Of a stretch of DNA of 64,000 nt, positions 49,724-59,842 are shown piece by piece. This stretch comes from Bombella saccharophila (lineage in GTDB: Bacteria; Pseudomonadota; Alphaproteobacteria; Acetobacterales; Acetobacteraceae), in NCBI RefSeq assembly GCF_026385475.1, contig NZ_JANIDW010000001.1:434001-498000 (forward strand), read 5' to 3'. How positions within the stretch are numbered: position 1 is the stretch's first letter; every line of letters begins with the position of its first letter. The position numbers were made by a program, and so were the translations under genes. The notes beneath the pieces are model-generated. The model was not told the origin of the DNA and did not search any database. It worked only from the letters and a program-made list of their open reading frames with translations.

Positions 49724-51055
49724 ATGGTCCCCCGCTATTCGCGCCCACAGATGACAGCCATTTGGTCCCCTATAAACCGGTATCGCATCTGGTTTGAGAT
49801 TGAGGCCTTGGCGTGTGAGGCTTTAGCGCGCCGGGGGGAGATTCCGGCAGAGGCAGCTAAAGTTATTCGCACAAAAGGTGATGCCGCGATGGCCGCTTTT
49901 AGTGAGGCTGATGTAGCGCGGATTGATGAGATTGAGGCAGAGACACGCCATGATGTGATTGCCTTTCTCACATGGTTGGCGGAGAAAGTCGGGCCGGAGA
50001 GCCGTTTTGTCCATATGGGGATGACATCTTCGGATGTGCTGGATACATGTTTGGCGGTGCAACTAACACAAGCAGCGGATATTTTGTTGGAGGATATGGA
50101 TATCCTTCTCGCTGCCCTGAAGAAGCGTGCTTTTGAGCATAAACACACCGTTACGATTGGTCGTAGCCACGGCATCCATGCCGAGCCGATAAGCTTTGGG
50201 CAAAAATTGGCGGGCCATTATGCTGAGTTTGCCCGTAATCGTCGTCGTCTGGAAGTTGCGCGGGAGGAAATTGCCGTATGTGCTATCTCCGGTGCGGTAG
50301 GGACATATGCCCATATCGACCCAGAGGTGGAAGAATATGTTGCCTCTCATCTGGGGCTAAAGGCGGAAACGGTTTCTACACAGGTAATTCCGCGGGATCG
50401 CCATGCAGCCTTTTTCTGCGCTTTGGGTGTGATTGCTAGTGGGATTGAGCGGCTTGCTACAGAGGTGCGTCACCTCCAGCGCTCTGAAGTGCGTGAGGCG
50501 GAAGAATTCTTCCATGCTGGGCAGAAGGGGAGTTCGGCCATGCCGCATAAGCGTAACCCCGTTTTGTCCGAGAATCTCACAGGCTTAGCACGGTTGGTGC
50601 GCTCTTATGTTACCCCGGCGTTGGAAGATGTGGCTCTGTGGCATGAACGCGACATTAGCCATTCTTCTGTAGAGAGGAATATCTGCCCCGATGGGACTAT
50701 TGTGTTGGATTTCGCTCTTGCGCGCCTTTCTGGCATGATGGAAAAATTGGTCGTCTATCCAGAGCAAATGCTTGCCAATGTTGAAAGCCTGGGTGGGGTC
50801 GTTCATTCTGGTGAAGTCTTGTTGGTGCTAGCGCGTGCTGGTATCTCGCGTGAAGATGCGTATCGGATTGTTCAGCGTGCTGCTATGGCAACTTGGACAA
50901 AATTAGGCACGCCAGAAGGTCGTACCTTCCGCGAAAATTTGGAATCTGATCCAGAAGTTGCAAAGCGTGTTGAGGCCGCTGTGTTGGATGACGCGTTGGA
51001 CCCCGCTCGTCATTTGCGGGCGGTGGATCAGGTTTTTACGCGAGTGTTTGGTTAA
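49724..51055 (+). CDS. purB: Adenylosuccinate lyase
   Basis: PurB acts twice in purine synthesis, splitting SAICAR and adenylosuccinate with release of fumarate. The 443-residue protein has the fumarase-superfamily fold, with TRHDVIAFL, MTSSDVLDT, GRSHGIHAEP carrying a catalytic His, and the signature GSSAMPHKRNP. AGGAG precedes the ATG. A 117-base gap with a hairpin separates it from purC, which uses the pathway step just before, so they are neighbours in function and place. Confidence 0.96.
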   Translation: MVPRYSRPQMTAIWSPINRYRIWFEIEALACEALARRGEIPAEAAKVIRTKGDAAMAAFSEADVARIDEIEAETRHDVIAFLTWLAEKVGPESRFVHMGMTSSDVLDTCLAVQLTQAADILLEDMDILLAALKKRAFEHKHTVTIGRSHGIHAEPISFGQKLAGHYAEFARNRRRLEVAREEIAVCAISGAVGTYAHIDPEVEEYVASHLGLKAETVSTQVIPRDRHAAFFCALGVIASGIERLATEVRHLQRSEVREAEEFFHAGQKGSSAMPHKRNPVLSENLTGLARLVRSYVTPALEDVALWHERDISHSSVERNICPDGTIVLDFALARLSGMMEKLVVYPEQMLANVESLGGVVHSGEVLLVLARAGISREDAYRIVQRAAMATWTKLGTPEGRTFRENLESDPEVAKRVEAAVLDDALDPARHLRAVDQVFTRVFG

Positions 51056-51071
51056 GGGGATGTTATGGAGA

Positions 51072-51096
51072 GAGCCTCAATTTAAGGGCGAGGCTC
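51072..51096. other. Stem-loop between purB and purC
   Basis: GAGCCTC (51072-51078) and GAGGCTC (51090-51096) form a perfect 7-base stem. No T run follows, so termination is uncertain. A second weaker pairing, GGGCC/GGCCC (51124-51128 with 51146-51150), lies nearer purC. Confidence 0.45.
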
Positions 51097-51171
51097 GTAT
51101 AAGGGTATTTCTTGTGATATAGGGGGCCGAAATGGCTTTATTATAGGCCCATTACGTAAGGATGAAGAGGC

Positions 51172-51936
51172 ATGGCTCGCCGTCGGCAGATTTATGAAGG
51201 AAAAGCCAAAATTATCTTTGAAGGGCCTGAGCCAGGAACAGTGGTTCAGTATTTCAAAGATGATGCAACGGCTGGAAATGGTGCTAAAAGCGGCATTATT
51301 ACTGGTAAAGGCGTCCTGAATAACCGCATTAGCGAGTATTTAATGTTGCGCCTTGGAGCGATGGGCATTCCAACGCACTTCATCCGTAGTTTAAATATGC
51401 GGGAACAGCTCGTCCGAGAGGTTGAGATTATTCCGCTAGAAGTTGTCGTGCGGAATGTCGTAGCAGGCTCTCTCTCGAAGCGTTTTGGTTTGCCAGAGGG
51501 GGAGCGTCTACCGCGTACTTTGGTAGAATATTACTATAAAAATGACGCCTTAAATGATCCTCTCATCTCTGAGGAACATATTATCACCTTTGGCTGGGCT
51601 CATCCTCAAGAACTGGAGGAGATACAAGCGTTGGCCTTAAGGGTGAATGATTTTCTATGTGGATTATTTACAGGTGTAGGGATCACATTGGTAGATTTTA
51701 AGCTGGAATTTGGTCGTCTTTGGCAAGATGATGAGATGCGCATCGTTTTGGCCGATGAGATTTCACCAGATAATTGTCGCCTTTGGGATAGTCAAACGCA
51801 GGAAAAAATGGATAAAGACCGTTTCCGCCGGGATATGGGTGGCGTTGGTGAGGCCTATCAGGAGGTGGCTCGCCGTCTTGGTATTTTGCCAGAGAACGGG
51901 CAAACAGAGAGCGTATCTACGGAGGGTGTGCAGTGA
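51172..51936 (+). CDS. purC: Phosphoribosylaminoimidazole-succinocarboxamide synthase
   Basis: PurC joins CAIR to aspartate to form SAICAR. The 254-residue protein begins [18 protein letters not shown] and has [27 protein letters not shown], the [12 protein letters not shown] segment and [13 protein letters not shown]. These are the ATP- and substrate-binding motifs of the SAICAR synthetase family. The stop overlaps the purS start by four bases (GTGA). It heads the purC-purS-X-purQ-purL run. Confidence 0.96.
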   Translation: MARRRQIYEGKAKIIFEGPEPGTVVQYFKDDATAGNGAKSGIITGKGVLNNRISEYLMLRLGAMGIPTHFIRSLNMREQLVREVEIIPLEVVVRNVVAGSLSKRFGLPEGERLPRTLVEYYYKNDALNDPLISEEHIITFGWAHPQELEEIQALALRVNDFLCGLFTGVGITLVDFKLEFGRLWQDDEMRIVLADEISPDNCRLWDSQTQEKMDKDRFRRDMGGVGEAYQEVARRLGILPENGQTESVSTEGVQ

Positions 51937-52175
51937 AGGTCAGAGTTTTCGTTTATCTGAAAAAAGGCGTCTTGGATCCGCAAGGAAAAGCGGTGGAGCA
52001 CGCTTTGCATTCTCTCGGTTTTAATAATGCTTCAGATGTGCGGATCAGCCGTGTGGTTGACCTGCACATAAAAACAACTGAGGCAGAAGAGGCAAAAAAA
52101 CAGGGTGAGAAAATGGCTCGCGCTCTGTTGGCTAACGAAGTGATTGAAGATTTTTATGTGGAGGTAAGTGCGTGA
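51933..52175 (+). CDS. purS: Phosphoribosylformylglycinamidine synthase subunit PurS
   Basis: The 80-residue PurS bridges PurQ and short PurL in the three-part FGAM synthase. It has the family pattern [30 protein letters not shown] and the C-terminal [14 protein letters not shown]. It starts inside the purC stop and its own stop overlaps the GTG of the next gene by four bases. That next gene is not purQ but an exported protein, which is unusual because PurS and PurQ are normally adjacent. Confidence 0.95.
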   Translation: MKVRVFVYLKKGVLDPQGKAVEHALHSLGFNNASDVRISRVVDLHIKTTEAEEAKKQGEKMARALLANEVIEDFYVEVSA

Positions 52176-52909
52176 CATTCATCCGTAATATGGGGTTTAT
52201 TTTAGCCCTAGGGATTGTCTCCTTGTTGGCAGGGCATACGGCCCAGGCGCAACGTATCTCCACAGTTTCGGGCGAGGAATTGGCACGGAGCTGTGCAAAA
52301 CAGTCGCGTTTTGCAGCGTGTAGTGCCTACCTTGCCGGTATCACAGATGGTGCCTCATGGTCACAGAGCTTTGGCTTGTTGCTAGGTTCTGCCCCGTCGC
52401 CTGCTTTTTGTATCCCAGCGCAGGTTAAAGGGGTGCAGATTCGCTCCTTAGTGGTAGGGTGGTTAGCCGGGCATGATGTCGCTCTTACACAGCCCGCAGG
52501 GCGTGGCGTGTTCCAGGCGTTGCATGATAACTATACGTGCCCTTCTGGTGTTGCTGGGTTGTATTCTGAGAAGCGGGCGCAAGCGCAGCGTATTTCCTCT
52601 CTGCCTGGCAAGGGATTGGTGGCGTTATGTAGTCATGATGCCGGCCTGCCTGCCTGTAATGGCTATCTTGCTGGGACTATGGATAGTGAAATCTGGTCGC
52701 GGAATTTTTCGACCGTGGAAGGCGCTCATAAGCCACTTGCTTTTTGTGTCCCTAAAGAGATCAGAATGGCACAGCTACGCTCGCTCATCGTTGGCTGGTA
52801 TGCGGGGCATGAAGATGCGTTGGATGAGCCTGCTGGTCGTGGTATTTATCGCGCGTTTCATGATAACTATCCTTGCTATTCTGCCATTTCGGCAGGGGAT
52901 AACAGATGA
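52172..52909 (+). CDS. Exported protein with two tandem Rap1a/Tai-like repeats, inside the purine operon
   Basis: The 245-residue product starts with GTG after a GGAGGT ribosome site and has a Sec signal ([16 protein letters not shown], cleavage after about residue 26). The mature part is two copies of a roughly 112-residue domain. Each opens with AQRIS, has four Cys (41, 50, 80, 123 and 153, 162, 192, 235) at identical spacings of 9, 30 and 43, and ends with PAGRG then HDNY and a last Cys. The pattern, with YLAG and C-x-P, resembles the Rap1a/Tai immunity-protein family, whose Cys form two disulphides. That likeness is by eye. GTGA and ATGA overlaps couple it to purS and purQ. Its role in or beside purine synthesis is unknown. 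Confidence 0.7.
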   Translation: MTFIRNMGFILALGIVSLLAGHTAQAQRISTVSGEELARSCAKQSRFAACSAYLAGITDGASWSQSFGLLLGSAPSPAFCIPAQVKGVQIRSLVVGWLAGHDVALTQPAGRGVFQALHDNYTCPSGVAGLYSEKRAQAQRISSLPGKGLVALCSHDAGLPACNGYLAGTMDSEIWSRNFSTVEGAHKPLAFCVPKEIRMAQLRSLIVGWYAGHEDALDEPAGRGIYRAFHDNYPCYSAISAGDNR

Positions 52910-53604
52910 AAATAGGTATAGTCGTTTTTCCTGGCACGAATCGTGAACGGGATATGGCACAAGCGTTTCAGGTGGCTTCTGGGCAGGCGCCAGAAATGCT
53001 CTGGCATCAGCAAGACAATGTTGATGGGTTCGATTTAATCGTCCTGCCAGGGGGCTTTAGCTTTGGCGACTATTTGCGTAGCGGGGCTATGGCGGCACAT
53101 TCTCCTATTATGCGGGCTGTCCGTCAGTTTGCGGAAAAAGGCGGCTATGTCCTGGGTGTGTGCAACGGTTTTCAGCTTTTAACAGAGGCACAAATGCTCC
53201 CCGGGGCTTTGTTGCGTAATGCTGGGATGCGTTTTTTAGCGCAGGATTGTCATCTCAAGGTGGAAGGGCGCGATAGTGTTTTTACCGCAGGATGGAAGAG
53301 CGGTGCAGTTTTTCGTGCGCCGTTAGCGCATGGGGATGGCAATTACACAGCAAGCCGGGATGTCTTGGACCGGCTAGAGGGTGAGGGACGTGTGGCGTTT
53401 CGTTATTGTGATGCTGCGGGTCGTGTGAAAGATGATGACGAGCATATCAACATGAATGGGAGTGCTCGTTCTATTGCCGGGGTTTTGAGCGAGAATCGTC
53501 GTGTATGTGGGTTAATGCCGCATCCAGAAAATCTGACAGAAGAGATTTTGGGCGGGACAGATGGTTTACCCCTGTTTAGTGGGATTTTGGAGGCTCTGGG
53601 CTGA
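52906..53604 (+). CDS. purQ: Phosphoribosylformylglycinamidine synthase subunit PurQ (glutaminase)
   Basis: PurQ hydrolyses glutamine to feed ammonia to PurL. The 232-residue class I glutaminase has [35 protein letters not shown], the nucleophile Cys in [11 protein letters not shown], and the His-Glu pair in LMPHPEN. Its start overlaps the upstream exported-protein gene by four bases and its stop shares one base with purL (TGATG). Confidence 0.96.
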   Translation: MKIGIVVFPGTNRERDMAQAFQVASGQAPEMLWHQQDNVDGFDLIVLPGGFSFGDYLRSGAMAAHSPIMRAVRQFAEKGGYVLGVCNGFQLLTEAQMLPGALLRNAGMRFLAQDCHLKVEGRDSVFTAGWKSGAVFRAPLAHGDGNYTASRDVLDRLEGEGRVAFRYCDAAGRVKDDDEHINMNGSARSIAGVLSENRRVCGLMPHPENLTEEILGGTDGLPLFSGILEALG

Positions 53605-55847
53605 TGACAGCTGCATCTGTTGACCTTGATCTAGCGCGCTCTTTTGGTCTTAAAGATGACGAGTATGAGAAGGTACTGACCATTATGGGACGCACGCCAA
53701 GCCTTACGGAGCTTGGCATTTTTTCTGTTATGTGGTCGGAGCATTGTTCTTATAAATCGTCACGTTTACATCTTAAAACGCTTCCGACTAAGGCCCCCTG
53801 GGTTATTCATGGTCCTGGCGAAAATGCCGGGGTCATTGATATTGGGGATGGCTTGGCGGCTGTATTTAAGATGGAGAGCCATAACCATCCTTCGTTTATC
53901 GAGCCATATCAAGGGGCAGCGACAGGGGTTGGGGGCATCCTGCGTGATGTTTTCACAATGGGTGCGCGCCCTATTGCGAATTTGAATGCCCTACGTTTTG
54001 GCGACCCCTCCCATAAAGACACAAAGCGCGTTGTGGATGGTGTGGTGCGCGGCATTGGCGGTTATGGCAATTGCATGGGGGTGCCAACCGTTGGGGGCGA
54101 GGTAAACTTCCATCATTCCTATAACTGCAACCCCCTTGTTAATGCCATGACCGTTGGTTTGGCTCGGCAAGATCGTATCTTCCTCTCCGCTGCGGCGGGG
54201 GTGGGGAACCCTGTTGTTTATGTCGGGTCTAAAACAGGACGTGATGGCATCCATGGGGCGACGATGTCCTCCGCGGAGTTCGATTCCGAATCCAGCTCTA
54301 AAAGGCCGACTGTCCAAGTTGGGGACCCCTTCACAGAGAAATTGTTGCTTGAGGCTTGTTTGGAGCTCATGGCAACGGATGCTGTGATTTCCATTCAGGA
54401 TATGGGGGCAGCAGGTTTGACCTCTTCTGCGGTGGAAATGGCCAGTAAGGGTGGGGTTGGGATTGACCTAGACCTAGACCATGTGCCCCAGCGTGAAACG
54501 CATATGCAGGCTTATGAGATGATGCTCTCTGAAAGTCAGGAACGTATGCTGATGGTGCTGCGGCCTGATCGGACAGAGGAAGCCCGCAAGATATTTGAGA
54601 AGTGGGAGTTAGATTTTGCGATTGTCGGTAAGCTGACAGATAGTGGTCGGATTACGGTGCGGCACAAAGGGGTTGTAGAAGCTGATATCCCACTGGGCCC
54701 CTTAGCTGATGAAGCCCCGATTTATGACCGTCCCACGGTCGTGTATGAACGTCAGCCTCCACTTCCTGTGCCTGCTGATCCATGTGGAATAAAGATGGCC
54801 TTATGCCGCCTTGTGGCTAGCGGAAATGGGGCGTCTCGTGCATGGATTTGGAATCAGTATGATAGCGGCGTAGGCGGCCAGACAGTAAAACGCCCCGGTG
54901 GGGCTGATGCGGCGATTGTACGGGTCGAGGGAACGAATCGTGGCCTCGCAATGACGACCGATTGCACCCCGCGTTATGGGCAGGCGGACCCTTATATTGG
55001 TGGTGCGCAAGCTGTGGTGGAAGTGTGGCGTAATATAACTGCCACTGGGGCAAAGCCTTTGGCGATGACGGATAATCTTAATTTCGCCAGCCCAGAAAAT
55101 CCACGCATCATGGCGCAGTTTGTCGAGGCTGTAAAAGGTATCGGCGATGCTGGGCGCGCGTTGGACTTCCCTGTCGTTAGCGGGAATGTCTCTCTTTATA
55201 ACGAGACGCGTGGTGATGATGGGAGCGTCACAGCCATTCAACCTGCCCCTGTGATTGGTGGCGTTGGTGTGCTGGAGGATGTGTATAAAGCTGTTGGTCT
55301 TGCCTTCCCAGACGCAGGAGAGATTCTCCTCATTGGGGAGACGGAAGGCACGCTCGGGCAGTCTTTATGGTTGAAAGAAATTCTCAATCGTGAGGAAGGT
55401 GCGCCTCCTGCGATTAATTTTGAAGCCGAGCGGCGGAATGGCGATTTTGTACGCGGCCTTATTCAAGAAGGCTCCGTAACAGCTTGTCATGATGTTTCCG
55501 ATGGTGGTTTACTTCTTGCTGTGGCTGAGATGGCTATGGCCGGTGGGGTAGGCTGTACTCTTGTTGCGCCTCCTACGGATATAGCTGCTCATGCTTATTG
55601 GTTTGGGGAAGACCAGGCGCGTTATGTTTTAGTAACGACACAGCCCGATTCTGTGATAAAGACGGCTCAAGCGCGGGGGATTCCTGTTCATCGTTTGGGA
55701 CGTATAGGCGGCGATGCGTTGAAGATTGGTGCGGATGTCTCAGTGTCAATTTCGCATTTGAGAGAGCTGCATGCGTCTTTCTTCCCGCGCTTTATGGGGG
55801 ATATGCGGGATGATGCGCCGGTTGTGCATTTAGATGAAATATCCTGA
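53604..55847 (+). CDS. purL: Phosphoribosylformylglycinamidine synthase subunit PurL (short form)
   Basis: PurL uses ATP and ammonia to make FGAM. At 747 residues it is the short form that requires PurS and PurQ, both present here. Motifs include [59 protein letters not shown] and the C-terminal ATP-binding DNLNF and [12 protein letters not shown] segments. Translation is coupled to purQ. bolA starts ten bases after its stop. Confidence 0.97.
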   Translation: MTAASVDLDLARSFGLKDDEYEKVLTIMGRTPSLTELGIFSVMWSEHCSYKSSRLHLKTLPTKAPWVIHGPGENAGVIDIGDGLAAVFKMESHNHPSFIEPYQGAATGVGGILRDVFTMGARPIANLNALRFGDPSHKDTKRVVDGVVRGIGGYGNCMGVPTVGGEVNFHHSYNCNPLVNAMTVGLARQDRIFLSAAAGVGNPVVYVGSKTGRDGIHGATMSSAEFDSESSSKRPTVQVGDPFTEKLLLEACLELMATDAVISIQDMGAAGLTSSAVEMASKGGVGIDLDLDHVPQRETHMQAYEMMLSESQERMLMVLRPDRTEEARKIFEKWELDFAIVGKLTDSGRITVRHKGVVEADIPLGPLADEAPIYDRPTVVYERQPPLPVPADPCGIKMALCRLVASGNGASRAWIWNQYDSGVGGQTVKRPGGADAAIVRVEGTNRGLAMTTDCTPRYGQADPYIGGAQAVVEVWRNITATGAKPLAMTDNLNFASPENPRIMAQFVEAVKGIGDAGRALDFPVVSGNVSLYNETRGDDGSVTAIQPAPVIGGVGVLEDVYKAVGLAFPDAGEILLIGETEGTLGQSLWLKEILNREEGAPPAINFEAERRNGDFVRGLIQEGSVTACHDVSDGGLLLAVAEMAMAGGVGCTLVAPPTDIAAHAYWFGEDQARYVLVTTQPDSVIKTAQARGIPVHRLGRIGGDALKIGADVSVSISHLRELHASFFPRFMGDMRDDAPVVHLDEIS

Positions 55848-55857
55848 GAGGCTTGCC

Positions 55858-56088
55858 ATGATGACAGCGGAAGAGATTGAAAAAACCCTTCGGACGGCTT
55901 TCCCTGGCGCGCAGATTGTGGTTGAAGACCTTGCAGGCGATGGAGATCATTTCGCCTGTGAGGTTGTGAGTGATGTATTCCGTGGGTTATCACGGGTGAA
56001 ACAGCATAAGCTGGTTTATGACGCCTTCGGGGATCGTGTGGGGACAGAGCTACATGCTTTGGCCGTTAAGACGCGGGCTCCTGAGTGA
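55858..56088 (+). CDS. bolA: BolA-family protein
   Basis: The 76-residue protein has the class II KH-like BolA fold: MTAEEIEKTLRTAFPGAQIV, then VEDLAGDGDHFACEVVSDVF and the C-terminal RVKQHKLVYDAF. The DGDHF and SRVKQHK segments carry the His used to share an iron-sulfur cluster with CGFS glutaredoxins. The ATG at 55858 has GAGAGG six bases upstream; an earlier ATG inside purL (55834) is less likely. grxD, its usual partner, follows by 18 bases. Confidence 0.92.
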   Translation: MMTAEEIEKTLRTAFPGAQIVVEDLAGDGDHFACEVVSDVFRGLSRVKQHKLVYDAFGDRVGTELHALAVKTRAPE

Positions 56089-56106
56089 GTGGAAAGGACA
56101 GATAAG

Positions 56107-56442
56107 ATGAATGATGCTGTTTTTCAGACGATTCAGGCATTAGTCGATAAAAACCCTGTCATGCTTTTTATGAAAGGGGATAAGCAGTTTCCGCAATGTG
56201 GTTTCTCTGCGCGTGTTGTGCAGATTCTGAGCCATATTGGCGTTGAGTTTGAGACGGAAAATGTTTTGGAAAATCCTGCAATTCGGCAAGGGATCAAGGA
56301 TTTTTCACAATGGCCGACAATTCCTCAGCTTTATGTAAAGGGTGAGTTTATCGGGGGCTGTGATATTGTCACAGACATGTATCAGAGCGGTGAGCTGGAA
56401 AGCTTACTCGTGGAGAAAGGGTTGCTAAAGAGCGAGGGATGA
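56107..56442 (+). CDS. grxD: Monothiol glutaredoxin (CGFS type), Grx4-like
   Basis: The 111-residue protein has the CGFS active site in FPQCGFSARVVQI, FMKGDKQ before it, and WPTIPQLYVKGEFIGGCDI with the cis-Pro and glutathione-binding Gly-Gly. CGFS glutaredoxins carry and transfer 2Fe-2S clusters, usually with BolA, encoded just upstream. The ATG at 56107 has AGGA nine bases before it. A pur-bolA-grxD run is common in alphaproteobacteria. Confidence 0.95.
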   Translation: MNDAVFQTIQALVDKNPVMLFMKGDKQFPQCGFSARVVQILSHIGVEFETENVLENPAIRQGIKDFSQWPTIPQLYVKGEFIGGCDIVTDMYQSGELESLLVEKGLLKSEG

Positions 56443-56588
56443 TCGCGACGAGGTGGTTTTTCTAAATAAATGTTAAGGAAGGCGGGTTTTTGTTGCTTTC
56501 TTTTTTTTGACATGATTAGAGTAACCATCATTTTGGTATGAGAGCTGGCTCTGCTGGATAAGGCGGAGATATAAGAAGAGGGCGGAAG

Positions 56589-56891
56589 ATGAAGAAATCC
56601 CGAAAAGGGGGCGCTATTTTAGGGCTCTTTGGGTTGGCAGGGTTGGCTGTAGCTCCGGCTCATGCTGAGCGTGTGTTGACTGAGCATGAGGCAAGTAAAC
56701 TAACCTTTGATGCTCTTATTGCGCCGCCTTCGGCATTTCATCATGCGGTCCGTCATCTATCTCATGGTCGTGCTACAGGGGTTCGTTTGGCGTCTAGCCG
56801 GCATCATAATGGTGCGACAGTGCGTAACGTCTCTTATTACAGTCATGTCGTTGTGAAGCATCATAGGAATCTTCATCATCGGCGTGGGTAA
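56589..56891 (+). CDS. Small exported His/Arg-rich protein of unknown function
   Basis: The 100-residue product has a Sec signal (MKKSRKGGAILGLFGLAGLA, likely cleaved after AHA at residue 26). The 74-residue mature part is strongly basic and has 12 His, often in pairs, with Arg (HLSHGR, SSRHHNG, VKHHRNLHHRRG at the end). It may bind metal, haem or an anionic surface; composition alone supports no more. I know no family. The gene has a TTGACA-type upstream element and its own terminator, so it stands alone after grxD. Confidence 0.6.
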   Translation: MKKSRKGGAILGLFGLAGLAVAPAHAERVLTEHEASKLTFDALIAPPSAFHHAVRHLSHGRATGVRLASSRHHNGATVRNVSYYSHVVVKHHRNLHHRRG

Positions 56892-56924
56892 AATTTTCTT
56901 TTCTACCGCCGTGTGATCCGCTCT

Positions 56925-56959
56925 AAAGCCTCATTGAAGTAATTCGGTGAGGCTTTTTT
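56925..56959 (+). terminator. Intrinsic terminator after the His/Arg-rich gene
   Basis: AAAGCCTCA (56925-56933) and TGAGGCTTT (56948-56956) with a 14-base loop and a run of six T. It lies between this gene and the convergent yraN. Confidence 0.88.
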
Positions 56960-56965
56960 GATGCT

Positions 56966-58364
<1,399 letters not shown>

Positions 58365-58372
58365 TTATCTTC

Positions 58373-59818
58373 CTAATGGTGTGAATGACGAATATGGCTA
58401 CGATGCAATCCGTAGCAAAGATAGACGCCCATACCAATTAGCAACCATACGACAAGCCTGATCCATGTCATGAGGTCCATAGCGAGCATGACAGCACCGC
58501 AGGAGATAATCCCTAAAATGGGAATGAGGAACGGCCCGCCGGGGGTGCGAAAACGCCGCACAGCGTCAGGCTGACGAATGCGTAGAATCATCACGCCCAG
58601 GCAAACGATGATGAACGCCAATAATGTGCCGATGGAGGTCATCTTCCCGAGAATATCAATAGGAAGGCACGCGGCGAGAAGGCTTGCCACAATAGCGGTG
58701 ATGATGTGGGAGCTCCACGGTGTACGGCTACGCTCATTAAGTTTTGAGAAGAGAGGGGGGAGGAGGCCATCTTTTGCCATGGAGAGGCAAATACGGCTCT
58801 GCCCCATGAGCAAACCATAAATAACGGAGATATATCCAAAGGCAATACCCAGTGTAATGATACTAGAGAACCATGACATATGAAGACTATCAAGGACGGT
58901 CGATACAGGGTTCGGGTCATGCAGCATGGCGCGGTAATCAACAACGCCGACAATAACAAATGAGAAAATCATATAAATGACAGCGGAGACTATAAGGCTA
59001 CCAAGAATACTTAAAGGAATATTGCGTTGTGGGTTTTTACTATCCTGCGCTGCGGTAGAGACGATGTCAAACCCAATATAGGCAAAGAAGATAAGCCCTG
59101 CTGCGCGCATAACCCCACTAACACCAAAATTGCCGAATTGCCCGGTATTGGGGGGAATGAAAGGATGGAGGTGAGTGCCTCTAATATAAGGCAAGCATAC
59201 GGCCGTAACGCTACCAATGATAACGAGTTTGAGGATGACAATAGAGAGGTTAATTTTGCTCGAGATTTGTGTCCCGTACATGAGCAACGCCGTCACGGCC
59301 CAGATGATGAAGACGGCTGGTGCATTAAACCAAGCATGTACAAAATGACCATCGGGCGTCATAACAGCCGCCCCCGTTGGGGCGAGAAAGCGAGGGTCCA
59401 GATGGATGCCTAGCCCGTGGAGGAGAGCGGCAAAATAGCCCGACCAGCTGGCGGCAACGGTGGAGGCGTTAACGGTATATTCGAGGATTAAATCCCAGCC
59501 GATAATCCATGCAATGCCTTCGCCCATGCCCGTATAAGCGTAAGTATAGGCGGAGCCCCCTTCGGGAATCATTCCAGCGAGTTCCGCATAGCAAAGGCCA
59601 GCGAAGGCGCAGGCGATGGCCGCGATGAGGAAGGAGAGCGTGACAGCAGGGCCAGCATATTGCCCCGCCGCAACACCTGTCATCGAGAACAGACCGGCCC
59701 CTACAGTCACACCCACACCAAGGGCAATTAACTGCCATAAGCCTAAGACACGGCGTAACCCTGTTTTGGCCGTGATGGTGTGAGCGATTGGTTTTGTACG
59801 CCAGAAGGGCCTGTTCAT
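58373..59818 (-). CDS. APC-family amino acid permease, copy 1 of 3
   Basis: The 481-residue inner-membrane protein has about 12 membrane helices and the APC signatures GVGVTVGAGLFSMTGVAAGQ in helix 1 and FFAYIGFDIVSTAAQDSKNP in the region of helix 6, as in cationic amino acid transporter-like permeases. The substrate is unknown. GGAG lies eight bases before the ATG. It is the last of three tandem paralogues and is 23 bases upstream of hemB, so it likely shares that transcript. Confidence 0.85.
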   Translation of the reverse strand: MNRPFWRTKPIAHTITAKTGLRRVLGLWQLIALGVGVTVGAGLFSMTGVAAGQYAGPAVTLSFLIAAIACAFAGLCYAELAGMIPEGGSAYTYAYTGMGEGIAWIIGWDLILEYTVNASTVAASWSGYFAALLHGLGIHLDPRFLAPTGAAVMTPDGHFVHAWFNAPAVFIIWAVTALLMYGTQISSKINLSIVILKLVIIGSVTAVCLPYIRGTHLHPFIPPNTGQFGNFGVSGVMRAAGLIFFAYIGFDIVSTAAQDSKNPQRNIPLSILGSLIVSAVIYMIFSFVIVGVVDYRAMLHDPNPVSTVLDSLHMSWFSSIITLGIAFGYISVIYGLLMGQSRICLSMAKDGLLPPLFSKLNERSRTPWSSHIITAIVASLLAACLPIDILGKMTSIGTLLAFIIVCLGVMILRIRQPDAVRRFRTPGGPFLIPILGIISCGAVMLAMDLMTWIRLVVWLLIGMGVYLCYGLHRSHIRHSHH

Positions 59819-59842
59819 GAGGCTTGCTCCACGTTGTTTAGA

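Noticed and set aside
52172-52909. Immunity protein of an interbacterial toxin system
   Set aside because: Despite the Rap1a/Tai-like Cys pattern, no effector, secretion component or toxin lies nearby; the setting is a purine operon.
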